From positions 682,001-746,000 of the forward strand of contig OY970224.1 in NCBI GenBank assembly GCA_963714035.1: a stretch of DNA of 64,000 nt, given 5' to 3'. The position numbers and the translations under genes were made by a program. The notes beneath the pieces are model-generated. The model ran no database searches. It was not told the DNA's origin and saw only the letters and a program-made list of their open reading frames with translations. Shown here piece by piece: positions 16,403-23,228 of this stretch. The first letter of the stretch is position 1. Every line of letters begins with the position of its first letter. This DNA is from DATFVB01 sp963714035 (GTDB taxonomy: Bacteria; Acidobacteriota; Thermoanaerobaculia; UBA5066; DATFVB01).

Positions 16403-17976
16403 TCGACGACGCGGACCGATCGGATCGGACGCGCCCTCTCGAGCGCGGAGATCGCGTCGGGCGGAGGAGGCGTGTCGACCGAAAGCACCGATACGGCGCC
16501 CTCTCCCCCCTCGCGCCGCGACAGGGCGAGCTCCGCGATGTTGATCCCGGCGCTCCCGAGGATCGTCCCGATCAGTCCCACGACGCCCGGGACGTCGTCG
16601 TTCTCGACGTAGATCGCGACTCCTCTCGGCCGGAATTCGATCGCGCGCCCGTCGATCGAGACGACCCGGGCGTCGCCGCGCCCGAAGACGGTCCCGTCGA
16701 CGTACCGGCGGCGGCCGCCGGCCGCGGCGGTCACCCGCAGGAGACTCGCGTAGTCCCCCTTCTCCTCGTGCGAGGTCTCCGCGATCGCGATTCCCCGGTC
16801 GCGGGCGGCCGGGAGCGCGTTGATCAGATTCACGGTCTCCGGCGACGTCCCGGAAAGGACGCCCTTGACGGCCGCGAGCGCCGCGGGACGAAGGAACTCC
16901 GCCGGGAGGTTCCACGCGTCGATCGCGATCTCCCGCACGAACCCGTCCGTGATCCCCCGCAGGAACCGCGCCGCCCGCTCGGCGAGATCCATCCACGCCG
17001 CCGCGCCTCCGGGATCGGAAAGCTTCCGGAACGGCAGGTTGACCGCGGGAACGTACGCCGCGCCCGCGAGCGCCTCGCGGACCGCGTCCACGGTCTGGGC
17101 CGCGACGCGTTCCTGCGCTTCCTGCGTCGAAGCGCCGAGGTGGGGAGTCGCGACGACGTTTCCCCGGCGGAAGATCGGATGGGACCGGTCGGGAGGCTCC
17201 GGGTCGAACACGTCGAGCGCCGCGCCCCCGAGCTGCCCGGAAGCGAGGGCGGAGTCGACCGCGTCCAGGTCGACGAGGCTCCCCCGCGCGACGTTGACCA
17301 GGAACGCCCCCCGCTTCATCGCCGCGAGCGCCCCGGCGTCGATGATCTTGCGGGCCGAATCCGTCGCCGTCGCGTGCAGCGTCACGACGTCCGCACGCCC
17401 GAGGAGCGACTCCAGCGGGAGGAGCTCGACGCCGATCTCGCGCGCCTTCTCCGGGGGAAGGAACGGGTCGTAGCCGACGACCGTGGCGCCGAACGCCTGC
17501 GCGCGCGTCGCGACCCGCGAGCCCACCTGTCCGAGCCCGACGATCCCGACGACCTTCCCCTCGAGCTCGACCCCGACGAACGAGGCGCGGTCCCATTCTC
17601 CGGCCGCGAGAGAAGCGGCCGCCGGGACGACGCGGCGCAGCAGCGCGAAGAGGAGAGCGAAGGTGTGCTCGACCGCCGACACGACGTTCCCCGTCGGCGA
17701 ATTGATGACGAGCACGCCCCGCCGCGTCGCGGCCGCCATGTCCACGTTGTCGACGCCGACCCCCGCCCTTCCGACGATCGCCAGCCGCGGCGCGGCGGCG
17801 AGGAGCTCCGCGTCGACCTTCGTCCCGCTCCGGACGAGGAGCGCCTCGGCGTCGGCGAGCGCGGGGAGCAGGCGTTCGCGCGGCCAGCCGACCGCGTCGA
17901 CGATCTCGTGGCCGTCGTCCCGGAGCCGTTCGATCCCCGATGGGGAGATCTTCTCCGCGACGACGATCCGGCTCAA
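16396..17976 (-). CDS. serA: D-3-phosphoglycerate dehydrogenase
   Basis: First committed step of serine synthesis, oxidising 3-phosphoglycerate with NAD+. 526 residues, the long SerA form. The Rossmann motif GIVGLGQVGSR is near 150 and the catalytic region has NVARGSLVD and ATPHLGAST. An intervening domain (about 310-440) leads to a C-terminal ACT domain (YVENDDVPGVVGLIGTILGSAGINIAEL) for serine feedback. Start TTG 17976 overlaps the upstream aminotransferase stop as TTGA. Confidence 0.96.
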   Translation of the reverse strand: MSRIVVAEKISPSGIERLRDDGHEIVDAVGWPRERLLPALADAEALLVRSGTKVDAELLAAAPRLAIVGRAGVGVDNVDMAAATRRGVLVINSPTGNVVSAVEHTFALLFALLRRVVPAAASLAAGEWDRASFVGVELEGKVVGIVGLGQVGSRVATRAQAFGATVVGYDPFLPPEKAREIGVELLPLESLLGRADVVTLHATATDSARKIIDAGALAAMKRGAFLVNVARGSLVDLDAVDSALASGQLGGAALDVFDPEPPDRSHPIFRRGNVVATPHLGASTQEAQERVAAQTVDAVREALAGAAYVPAVNLPFRKLSDPGGAAAWMDLAERAARFLRGITDGFVREIAIDAWNLPAEFLRPAALAAVKGVLSGTSPETVNLINALPAARDRGIAIAETSHEEKGDYASLLRVTAAAGGRRRYVDGTVFGRGDARVVSIDGRAIEFRPRGVAIYVENDDVPGVVGLIGTILGSAGINIAELALSRREGGEGAVSVLSVDTPPPPDAISALERARPIRSVRVVEW

Positions 17977-19076
17977 GCGCGGCTGTCCGGCATCGCCGTG
18001 TCGATCGCGGAAAGGAGGTTCGCGAGGGAATCCGGGTCGATGTCCCCCATGTGGCTGATCCGGAACGTCTCGCTCTTGAGCTTCCCGTAGCCGCCCCCGA
18101 TCGTCCATCCGGCCGAGGAAAGATTGTTCTTGAGCTTCTCGGCGGAGACGCCTTCCGGCGGACGCAGGCAGGACACCGTCGGGGACCGATCCTCCGCTCC
18201 GGCGGCGAAGAAGGCGCAGCCGCTCCGGCCGGCCCATTCCGCGACCATCCGCTGCAGCGCGCGGTGGCGCTCGAATCGCGCGGCCATCGTCTCGCGCTCG
18301 AGGAATTCGAGCTGGACGTCCAGCGCGTAGAGGTGCGGAATCGAGGGTGTCGTGGGGGTGTGATGCTTCTTCGAGAATTCCTCGTACTCCGAGAAGCGGA
18401 AGTAATGGGAGCGGATCCCGGCGCCGCGCGACCGCGCGAGGAGGCGCTCCGAAACGGCGCCGACCGCGAGCCCCGGAGGGAGCGCGAGCGCCTTCTGCGA
18501 GCCGGCCAGGACCAGGTCGATCCCCCAGGCGTCGGTCTCGACGGGCGCGCCCGCGAGGGAAGTCACGGCGTCGACGAGGAGGAAGGCGTCGGAGCTCTCC
18601 CGGACCGCCCGCGCGATCCCGGAGAGCGGCGAGATGACGCCGGTCGACGTCTCGTTGTGGACGACCGTCACCGCGTCGTACTTCTTCTCGCGGAGCGCCG
18701 CCCGGATCCGGTCCGGATCGGCCGCCTCGCCCCAGGGGAACGAGAGCTTGTCCGCTTCGAAACCGTTGTCCGTCGCGATCCTGTGCCAGCGTTCGGAGAA
18801 CGCGCCGACCGCGACGGAGAGCACGCGGGCGGGCGCGGCGTTCTGGAGGCCGGCTTCCATGAGGCCCGTCGCGGACGACGTCGCGAGGAGCACGAAATTC
18901 CTTGTGTCGAACACGGTCGGGATCCGCCGTTCGATCCGCTCCTGCAGATCCGCGTACGACTTCCCGCGATGGCCGATCATCGGCTTCGAGAGAGCCGCGA
19001 GCACCTCGGGGCGGACCCACACGGGACCCGGCAGGAAGAACTTGATCGAGCCGGCGTAAGGCGGTTTGTCGCTCAT
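17973..19076 (-). CDS. Class V aminotransferase, likely phosphoserine (or serine/alanine-glyoxylate) aminotransferase
   Basis: 367 residues. The PLP lysine is in VLAGSQKALALPPG and the substrate loop FLPGPVWVRPEVL sits at the N-terminus. It groups by sequence with alanine-glyoxylate/serine-pyruvate transaminases, a family that supplies the SerC reaction in several lineages. Direct overlap with serA argues that it makes phosphoserine here. Known: fold and PLP chemistry. Inferred: substrate. The 32-nt gap upstream to the HAD phosphatase contains an AAGAAT box. Confidence 0.9.
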   Translation of the reverse strand: MSDKPPYAGSIKFFLPGPVWVRPEVLAALSKPMIGHRGKSYADLQERIERRIPTVFDTRNFVLLATSSATGLMEAGLQNAAPARVLSVAVGAFSERWHRIATDNGFEADKLSFPWGEAADPDRIRAALREKKYDAVTVVHNETSTGVISPLSGIARAVRESSDAFLLVDAVTSLAGAPVETDAWGIDLVLAGSQKALALPPGLAVGAVSERLLARSRGAGIRSHYFRFSEYEEFSKKHHTPTTPSIPHLYALDVQLEFLERETMAARFERHRALQRMVAEWAGRSGCAFFAAGAEDRSPTVSCLRPPEGVSAEKLKNNLSSAGWTIGGGYGKLKSETFRISHMGDIDPDSLANLLSAIDTAMPDSRA

Positions 19077-19083
19077 GAAAACG

Positions 19084-19089
19084 ATTCTT
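19084..19089 (-). promoter_or_regulatory. Possible internal -10 box (AAGAAT) before the serC-like gene
   Basis: AAGAAT lies 7 nt before the ATG at 19076, the same spacing as other predicted leaderless starts here, though the hexamer is weak. Confidence 0.3.
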
Positions 19090-19108
19090 TCCGGGGCGGC
19101 GGGTTCTG

Positions 19109-19756
19109 TCAAACGAAGCGCGCCAGCGCGTCGGGGAGCTCGGCGATCGAGTCGATCATCGCGTCCGCGCCGGCGCCGCGGAGGAAGTCGGCCGAGCGCG
19201 ATCCGGAAGGAACGACCACGGCGCGGCACCCGCCGGCCCGCGCGAACTCGACGTCCACTTCCATGTCTCCCACGCAGGCGGTCTCCCGGGGCTCGGCGCC
19301 CATCGCCGGCAGGAGGGACCGAAGCATCGCGGGATCCGGCTTCGGGGGATGCGCCGGATCCGGCCCGACGATCGCCGCGAAACGTCCGGCGATTCCCTTC
19401 GCCTCGAGGATCATCCGGGAGAACCGCGAAGGCTTGTTCGAAGCGACGGAGAGGACGCGGCCGCCGTCGGCGAGCCGGCGCAGCGTTTCGTCCACGCCGG
19501 GAAGGACGCGCGAGCCGTCGACCGCCACGTCCCGGTACCGCTCGCGAAAGAGCCGAACTCCCTCGGCCGCGAGGCCCGGGCCCGCCGCCCGGTCGAGCAG
19601 GCTCTCGAGGCCGTGGCCCACCATCTCGCGGATCCGCGCCCGATCCGGCACGGGGAGGCCGAGACGCGTCATCGCGAAGGCGAGCGCATCGTGAATTCCC
19701 TCGTAACCGTCGATCAGCGTCCCGTCGAGGTCGAAGACGACCGCGCGGATCGTCAC
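19109..19756 (-). CDS. HAD-family phosphatase, Gph/MupP-like
   Basis: 215 residues. Motif I is DLDGT (9-13) with the nucleophile and acid aspartates; motif II region VASNKPSRF; motif III lysine in HPPKPDP; motif IV VGDMEVDVEFA. Sequence fits phosphoglycolate phosphatase (Gph) and the related MurNAc-6-phosphate phosphatase MupP. The GTG start overlaps the stop of a NamZ-type muramidase gene (GTGA), which makes cell-wall sugar recycling an attractive role, but that is inference. Confidence 0.9.
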   Translation of the reverse strand: MTIRAVVFDLDGTLIDGYEGIHDALAFAMTRLGLPVPDRARIREMVGHGLESLLDRAAGPGLAAEGVRLFRERYRDVAVDGSRVLPGVDETLRRLADGGRVLSVASNKPSRFSRMILEAKGIAGRFAAIVGPDPAHPPKPDPAMLRSLLPAMGAEPRETACVGDMEVDVEFARAGGCRAVVVPSGSRSADFLRGAGADAMIDSIAELPDALARFV

Positions 19757-21342
19757 CGCGAGAACCGCGCCGTCTTCGTCAGCGCCTCGGCGAGACCCCC
19801 GAGATCGTCCGTGAACTCCCCGCCGCCGAACTCCACCGACCGCGGGCGGAGGCGGCCGACGTCGATCCGGGCGAGCGGAAGCGACTTGTACCCCTCGACG
19901 AGGACGAGGTCGCAGTCGCCGAAGTCCCGCTCGAGGATCGCGTCGAGCCCGACCGACTCGCGGCGGCGCACGGTCGTCGCGGACGGGCGCACGAAGGCCG
20001 AGGGATCTCCTCCCGAAGCCGCGTGGCGCGTCGAATCCTTTCCGGGGAAGTCGTCGACGACGTCGTGCGGCGTGTGCTTGAGGGTCCCCACGCACAACCC
20101 GCGGGCGCGCAGGAGCGGAACGAGACGTTCGAGGACCGTCGTCTTGCCCGAATCGTGGCTTCCCGAGATCCCCACGGCGACCGGCCATTCGTCGGGATAG
20201 AGCCGGCTCCCGGGGGCCGACGGGGCGACCTCCCTCTGACGGGCGTAGAACGGTTCGAGGTCGTCGCTCGCTTCGAGCGTCTCCCGGAACTCCGGCGAGC
20301 CCGTCAGGAGGTCGATCGCCGGCCGCGCGTCGAACTCGTAAGGCTCCGGCCGCCAGCGGAACGCCTCCGGCGCCTGCCCGGCGGCGATCTCGAGAACGCG
20401 CAGTCCGGTTTCGTAAGGCCGATGGGCGTCCGGATCGACGACGTCCAGGAAGACGCCGTGACACGTCTGACCGGCGAACTTGTGGAACGTGGGACGGAAA
20501 TGCACGGCGCGAAACCGCACGCCCGGAAGCTCCCGCTCCGCGAGGGCGCCGGCGAGCCGCTCCGCATCGAGCCACGGGGCGCCGACCTGCTCGAAGGGGC
20601 GCGTCGTCCCGCGGCCTTCCGAGAGGTTCGTCGCCTCGAAGAGGCAGGCTCCGGGATAGACGCGCGCCGTCGCGAGCGACGGCATGTTCGGCGACGGCGA
20701 GATCCACGGGATTCCCGCGGGCCACGCGCGGCGGCGCCCCCACCCGCGCATCGGGACGATCGTCAGGTTCGCGTCGGGCCGGGCCTCGTCTCGATACTGC
20801 AGCGCGAGCTCCCCGACCGTGCGGCCGTGCCGCACGGGCACGCGTCTCCAGCCGACGAAGGAGGTGAAGCCGGGGGCCTGCGGCTCCCCCTCGGTCCCGC
20901 CGCCGATCGGGTTCGGGCGGTCGCAGACGACGACGCGCTTGCCCGCGCGCGCCGCGGCGTCGATCGCGAGGCAGACGGTCCAGACGAACGTGTAGTACCG
21001 CGCGCCGACGTCCTGGAGGTCGCACACGAGCACGTCGACGCCGTCGAAGTCGGCGGGAGCCGGGGCCAGGGAAGCGAGGTCCGTCCCGTACAGAGATCGC
21101 ACGGGGAGCCCGGTCGCCGGATGGACTTCGTCTCCGACCGAGGCCATGTCCTGCGCGCTCCCGTCGATGCCGTGCTCCGGCCCGAAGAGGCGCACGAGCC
21201 GGCAGCCCGGTATCCGCCGGAGGACCTGCCAGGAGGGCTCGCCCGCCGAGTTGACCCCCGCCGGATGCGACAGCAGGGCGACGCGGCTCCCCTCGACGGC
21301 GGCCGAATCCGTCTCGAGCGCGTCGATGCCGAAGCAGAACAC
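19753..21342 (-). CDS. Fusion of NamZ-type exo-muramidase (DUF1343) and MobB
   Basis: 529 residues. Residues 1 to about 380 are a full DUF1343/NamZ domain (VALLSHPAGVNSAG, LFGPEHGIDG, CDLQDVGARYYTF, CDRPNPIGG, SPSPNMPS), a family shown to release terminal N-acetylmuramic acid from peptidoglycan fragments. From about 386 to 529 it is a complete MobB domain with P-loop GSHDSGKTT, GTLKHTPHD, FPGKDSTRH and LVLVEGYKS, a GTP-binding helper of molybdopterin guanine dinucleotide synthesis. The frame runs straight through with no stop between them. I see no signal peptide. The GTG start follows a TAAGAT box by 6 nt. Confidence 0.88.
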   Translation of the reverse strand: MFCFGIDALETDSAAVEGSRVALLSHPAGVNSAGEPSWQVLRRIPGCRLVRLFGPEHGIDGSAQDMASVGDEVHPATGLPVRSLYGTDLASLAPAPADFDGVDVLVCDLQDVGARYYTFVWTVCLAIDAAARAGKRVVVCDRPNPIGGGTEGEPQAPGFTSFVGWRRVPVRHGRTVGELALQYRDEARPDANLTIVPMRGWGRRRAWPAGIPWISPSPNMPSLATARVYPGACLFEATNLSEGRGTTRPFEQVGAPWLDAERLAGALAERELPGVRFRAVHFRPTFHKFAGQTCHGVFLDVVDPDAHRPYETGLRVLEIAAGQAPEAFRWRPEPYEFDARPAIDLLTGSPEFRETLEASDDLEPFYARQREVAPSAPGSRLYPDEWPVAVGISGSHDSGKTTVLERLVPLLRARGLCVGTLKHTPHDVVDDFPGKDSTRHAASGGDPSAFVRPSATTVRRRESVGLDAILERDFGDCDLVLVEGYKSLPLARIDVGRLRPRSVEFGGGEFTDDLGGLAEALTKTARFSR

Positions 21343-21348
21343 GGAGGA

Positions 21349-21354
21349 ATCTTA
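21349..21354 (-). promoter_or_regulatory. -10 box TAAGAT of the NamZ-MobB operon
   Basis: TAAGAT on the minus strand, 6 nt before GTG 21342. It shares a 70-bp divergent spacer with the PP2C gene promoter. Confidence 0.55.
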
Positions 21355-21401
21355 GTCCGTCGCCGGAACGACGCGACGTGAACAACTGCTGCGGTTTTTC
21401 G

Positions 21402-21407
21402 TATCCT
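21402..21407 (+). promoter_or_regulatory. -10 box TATCCT of the PP2C phosphatase gene
   Basis: TATCCT 5 nt before ATG 21413, with TGAACA (21379-21384, four of six to TTGACA) 17 bp upstream. No Shine-Dalgarno, so a leaderless transcript is predicted. Confidence 0.55.
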
Positions 21408-21412
21408 CGGGC

Positions 21413-22558
21413 ATGCCCATCCTTCGCGACTGGATCGCGATGGCGAAGGAAACGGCGCGCTCCCTGCGCCGGGACGAAGTCGTGGGCCTCTATTCGCGCG
21501 AGTGGAAATCCGCCCGTCAACAGCTCGTGTCCGAGCACCGGGACGAGATCGAAGGCACCCGAAACGGCCTGAAACGGTTCGTGCGGGTCGTCAATGCGAT
21601 CGCGTTCGGCCTCGTCAAGCGCCTCGCTCCTCCGCGCCGGCTCGTCTTCGCGATCGCGGGGCTGTTCCTCCTCGGGTCGCTGATCGAGGGTCTGCAGATG
21701 TCGTCCGGCCACCGATCGGACGTCGAGTACTGGCGTCTCGCGTCCCATACCGTCGACTTCCTCCTCGCGGCGTTCCTGCTGATGGCGTTCCTCCTCGCGA
21801 TGGAGCTCGTCGACAAGCTCCAGTTCCGGGACGAGCTGGTTCTCGCGCGAGACCTGCAGCGAGACCTCCTCCCGAAGGCGGTGCCCGACTTCGCGGGATT
21901 CCAGGTCTCCGCCTGGAACCGGATCGCGAACATGGTCGGCGGCGACCTCTACGATTTCGCTCCGCTCCCCGACGGGCGCCTGGCGATCCTCTTCGGGGAC
22001 GCGTCGGGCCACGGCATGGCGGCGGGGCTCGTGATGGCGGTCGCGCACGCCGCATTCCGGACCCAGCTCGACGCGGATCCGTCGCCCGCCGCCCTCGTCG
22101 GGGCGCTCAACCGCACGCTCTGCCGGACGGGCAGCGCCCGGTCTTTCTTCTCGTGCGTGTACGTGATGCTCGGGCCCGACGGCGCGTTCACGGCCACCGT
22201 GGCTGGCCATCCGCCGCTCCTCCTCACGGACGCGGAAGGGGCGGTTCGCCGCGAGGTCGGCGAAGGAGCTTACCCGCTCGGCATCAAGGGCGGCCTCGCG
22301 TGGCCGGCGATCCCGGGATTGATCGGACCCGGCGAGCTCCTCGTCTTCTGTTCCGACGGCCTCGCGGAGGCGAGAAACGACGACGGCGACGAGTTCGGCG
22401 ATGCGCGCATCGCGTCGATCGTCCGCGCCAATGCCGGGCGAGCCGCGTCGGACGTGGTCGAAGCGCTCGCGACGGCGGTCGTGCGGTTCTGCGGCCGCGC
22501 GGTTCCCGAGGACGACGTGTCGATCCTCGTCGTCAAACGGACCCCCGCGGCCAGCTAG
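21413..22558 (+). CDS. RsbU/SpoIIE-type PP2C serine phosphatase, membrane-anchored
   Basis: 381 residues. Two hydrophobic spans (about 80-100 and 115-140) precede a coiled linker (LARDLQRDLLPKAVP) and a PP2C domain from about 150 to 378. Metal-binding signatures are MVGGDLYDF and ILFGDASGHGMAAG, then GHPPLLL and FCSDGLAEARN. Such enzymes dephosphorylate anti-anti-sigma factors in partner-switching cascades, but no anti-sigma partner lies nearby. It is a single-gene unit divergent from namZ-mobB. Confidence 0.93.
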   Translation: MPILRDWIAMAKETARSLRRDEVVGLYSREWKSARQQLVSEHRDEIEGTRNGLKRFVRVVNAIAFGLVKRLAPPRRLVFAIAGLFLLGSLIEGLQMSSGHRSDVEYWRLASHTVDFLLAAFLLMAFLLAMELVDKLQFRDELVLARDLQRDLLPKAVPDFAGFQVSAWNRIANMVGGDLYDFAPLPDGRLAILFGDASGHGMAAGLVMAVAHAAFRTQLDADPSPAALVGALNRTLCRTGSARSFFSCVYVMLGPDGAFTATVAGHPPLLLTDAEGAVRREVGEGAYPLGIKGGLAWPAIPGLIGPGELLVFCSDGLAEARNDDGDEFGDARIASIVRANAGRAASDVVEALATAVVRFCGRAVPEDDVSILVVKRTPAAS

Positions 22559-22643
22559 AGTCGCGAGCCCTCCCGTCCAAAGTCGCGCGGTACCCGGACT
22601 TTCGACCTTCGACTCGCGGCCTGCGATCGGACCGGCCGCGCCG

Positions 22644-23228
22644 TCAGCCGCGGTCGAAGAGACCACGCCAGTGGCGTTCGAGCCGCGCCGCCTCGCCGGA
22701 CCCCTCCGGAGGGGACCAGGGCGCGAGATCCCCTTCCGGCGGGGGAACGTAGGGCCCCGCCTTCGTTTCGAAAAAGACGCTCCCGGGCGCGAGCGCGAGG
22801 AGCGTGTGCCACGCTTCCGGCGGGAAATCGGCGCCGATCGTCTCGCCGTCGGGATCCAGGGCCCGCCGATCGATCACGGATCCGGCCTCGTCGAAGAAGA
22901 GGATGCCGATCCTCCCCGCCACGACGAGCGCCGTCTCGCTCCGGGGCGGATGGAGATGGCGATGGGGACGCACGTACGTGCCGGGCTCCATCGCGTTGAA
23001 CAGCCGGTGCACCGGGTCTTCCATCGCGTGGAGATTCCGGTTCTTCCGGAGCCGCGGAGAAGCGGCGGCCTCGCGGGACACCTCGGCGATCGAGTCCCGC
23101 GTGATCCACGCGGGGCCCGCGGCGCCGTTCGCCAGGTGGCGATCCGCGCCACTCGCCAGGTGGCGATCCACGCCACTTGCCAGGTGGCGATCTGCGCCAC
23201 TTGCCAGGTGGCGATCTGCGCCACTCAC
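22644..23228 (-). CDS. WbuC-like cupin with an octapeptide-repeat N-terminus
   Basis: 194 residues from a GTG at 23228 that overlaps the metalloprotease stop as GTGA. Residues 2-33 are four near-identical octapeptides (SGADRHLA type) encoded by the 24-bp array at 23131-23226. The rest matches the WbuC cupin pattern: RLRKNRNLH, DPVHRLFNAMEPGTYVRPHRH, RSETALVVAGR, AWHTLLALAPGSVFFETKAGPY, APWSPPEG. Metal-binding histidines are in RPHRH and AWH. WbuC proteins are known from O-antigen clusters, though their activity is unclear. The repeat could instead be leader sequence, with translation starting later; no better start codon is visible. Confidence 0.82.
   Translation of the reverse strand: MSGADRHLASGADRHLASGVDRHLASGADRHLANGAAGPAWITRDSIAEVSREAAASPRLRKNRNLHAMEDPVHRLFNAMEPGTYVRPHRHLHPPRSETALVVAGRIGILFFDEAGSVIDRRALDPDGETIGADFPPEAWHTLLALAPGSVFFETKAGPYVPPPEGDLAPWSPPEGSGEAARLERHWRGLFDRG
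23131..23226 (-). repeat. Four 24-bp tandem hairpin repeats at a gene junction
   Basis: Units start at 23131, 23155, 23179 and 23203, exactly 24 bp apart. On the minus strand each forms stem GTGGCG, a 5-nt loop, stem CGCCAC, and a 7-nt spacer of the CTGGCAA type. Loops read CAGAT, CAGAT, TGGAT, CGGAT while all four stems are intact. The array begins at the GTGA overlap and is translated in frame in the cupin. Confidence 0.92.

Noticed and set aside
22579..22602. AAAGTC-N12-GACTTT inverted repeat between the PP2C and cupin genes as a terminator
   Set aside because: Stem is only 6 bp with a 12-nt loop and no U tract; too weak to annotate.
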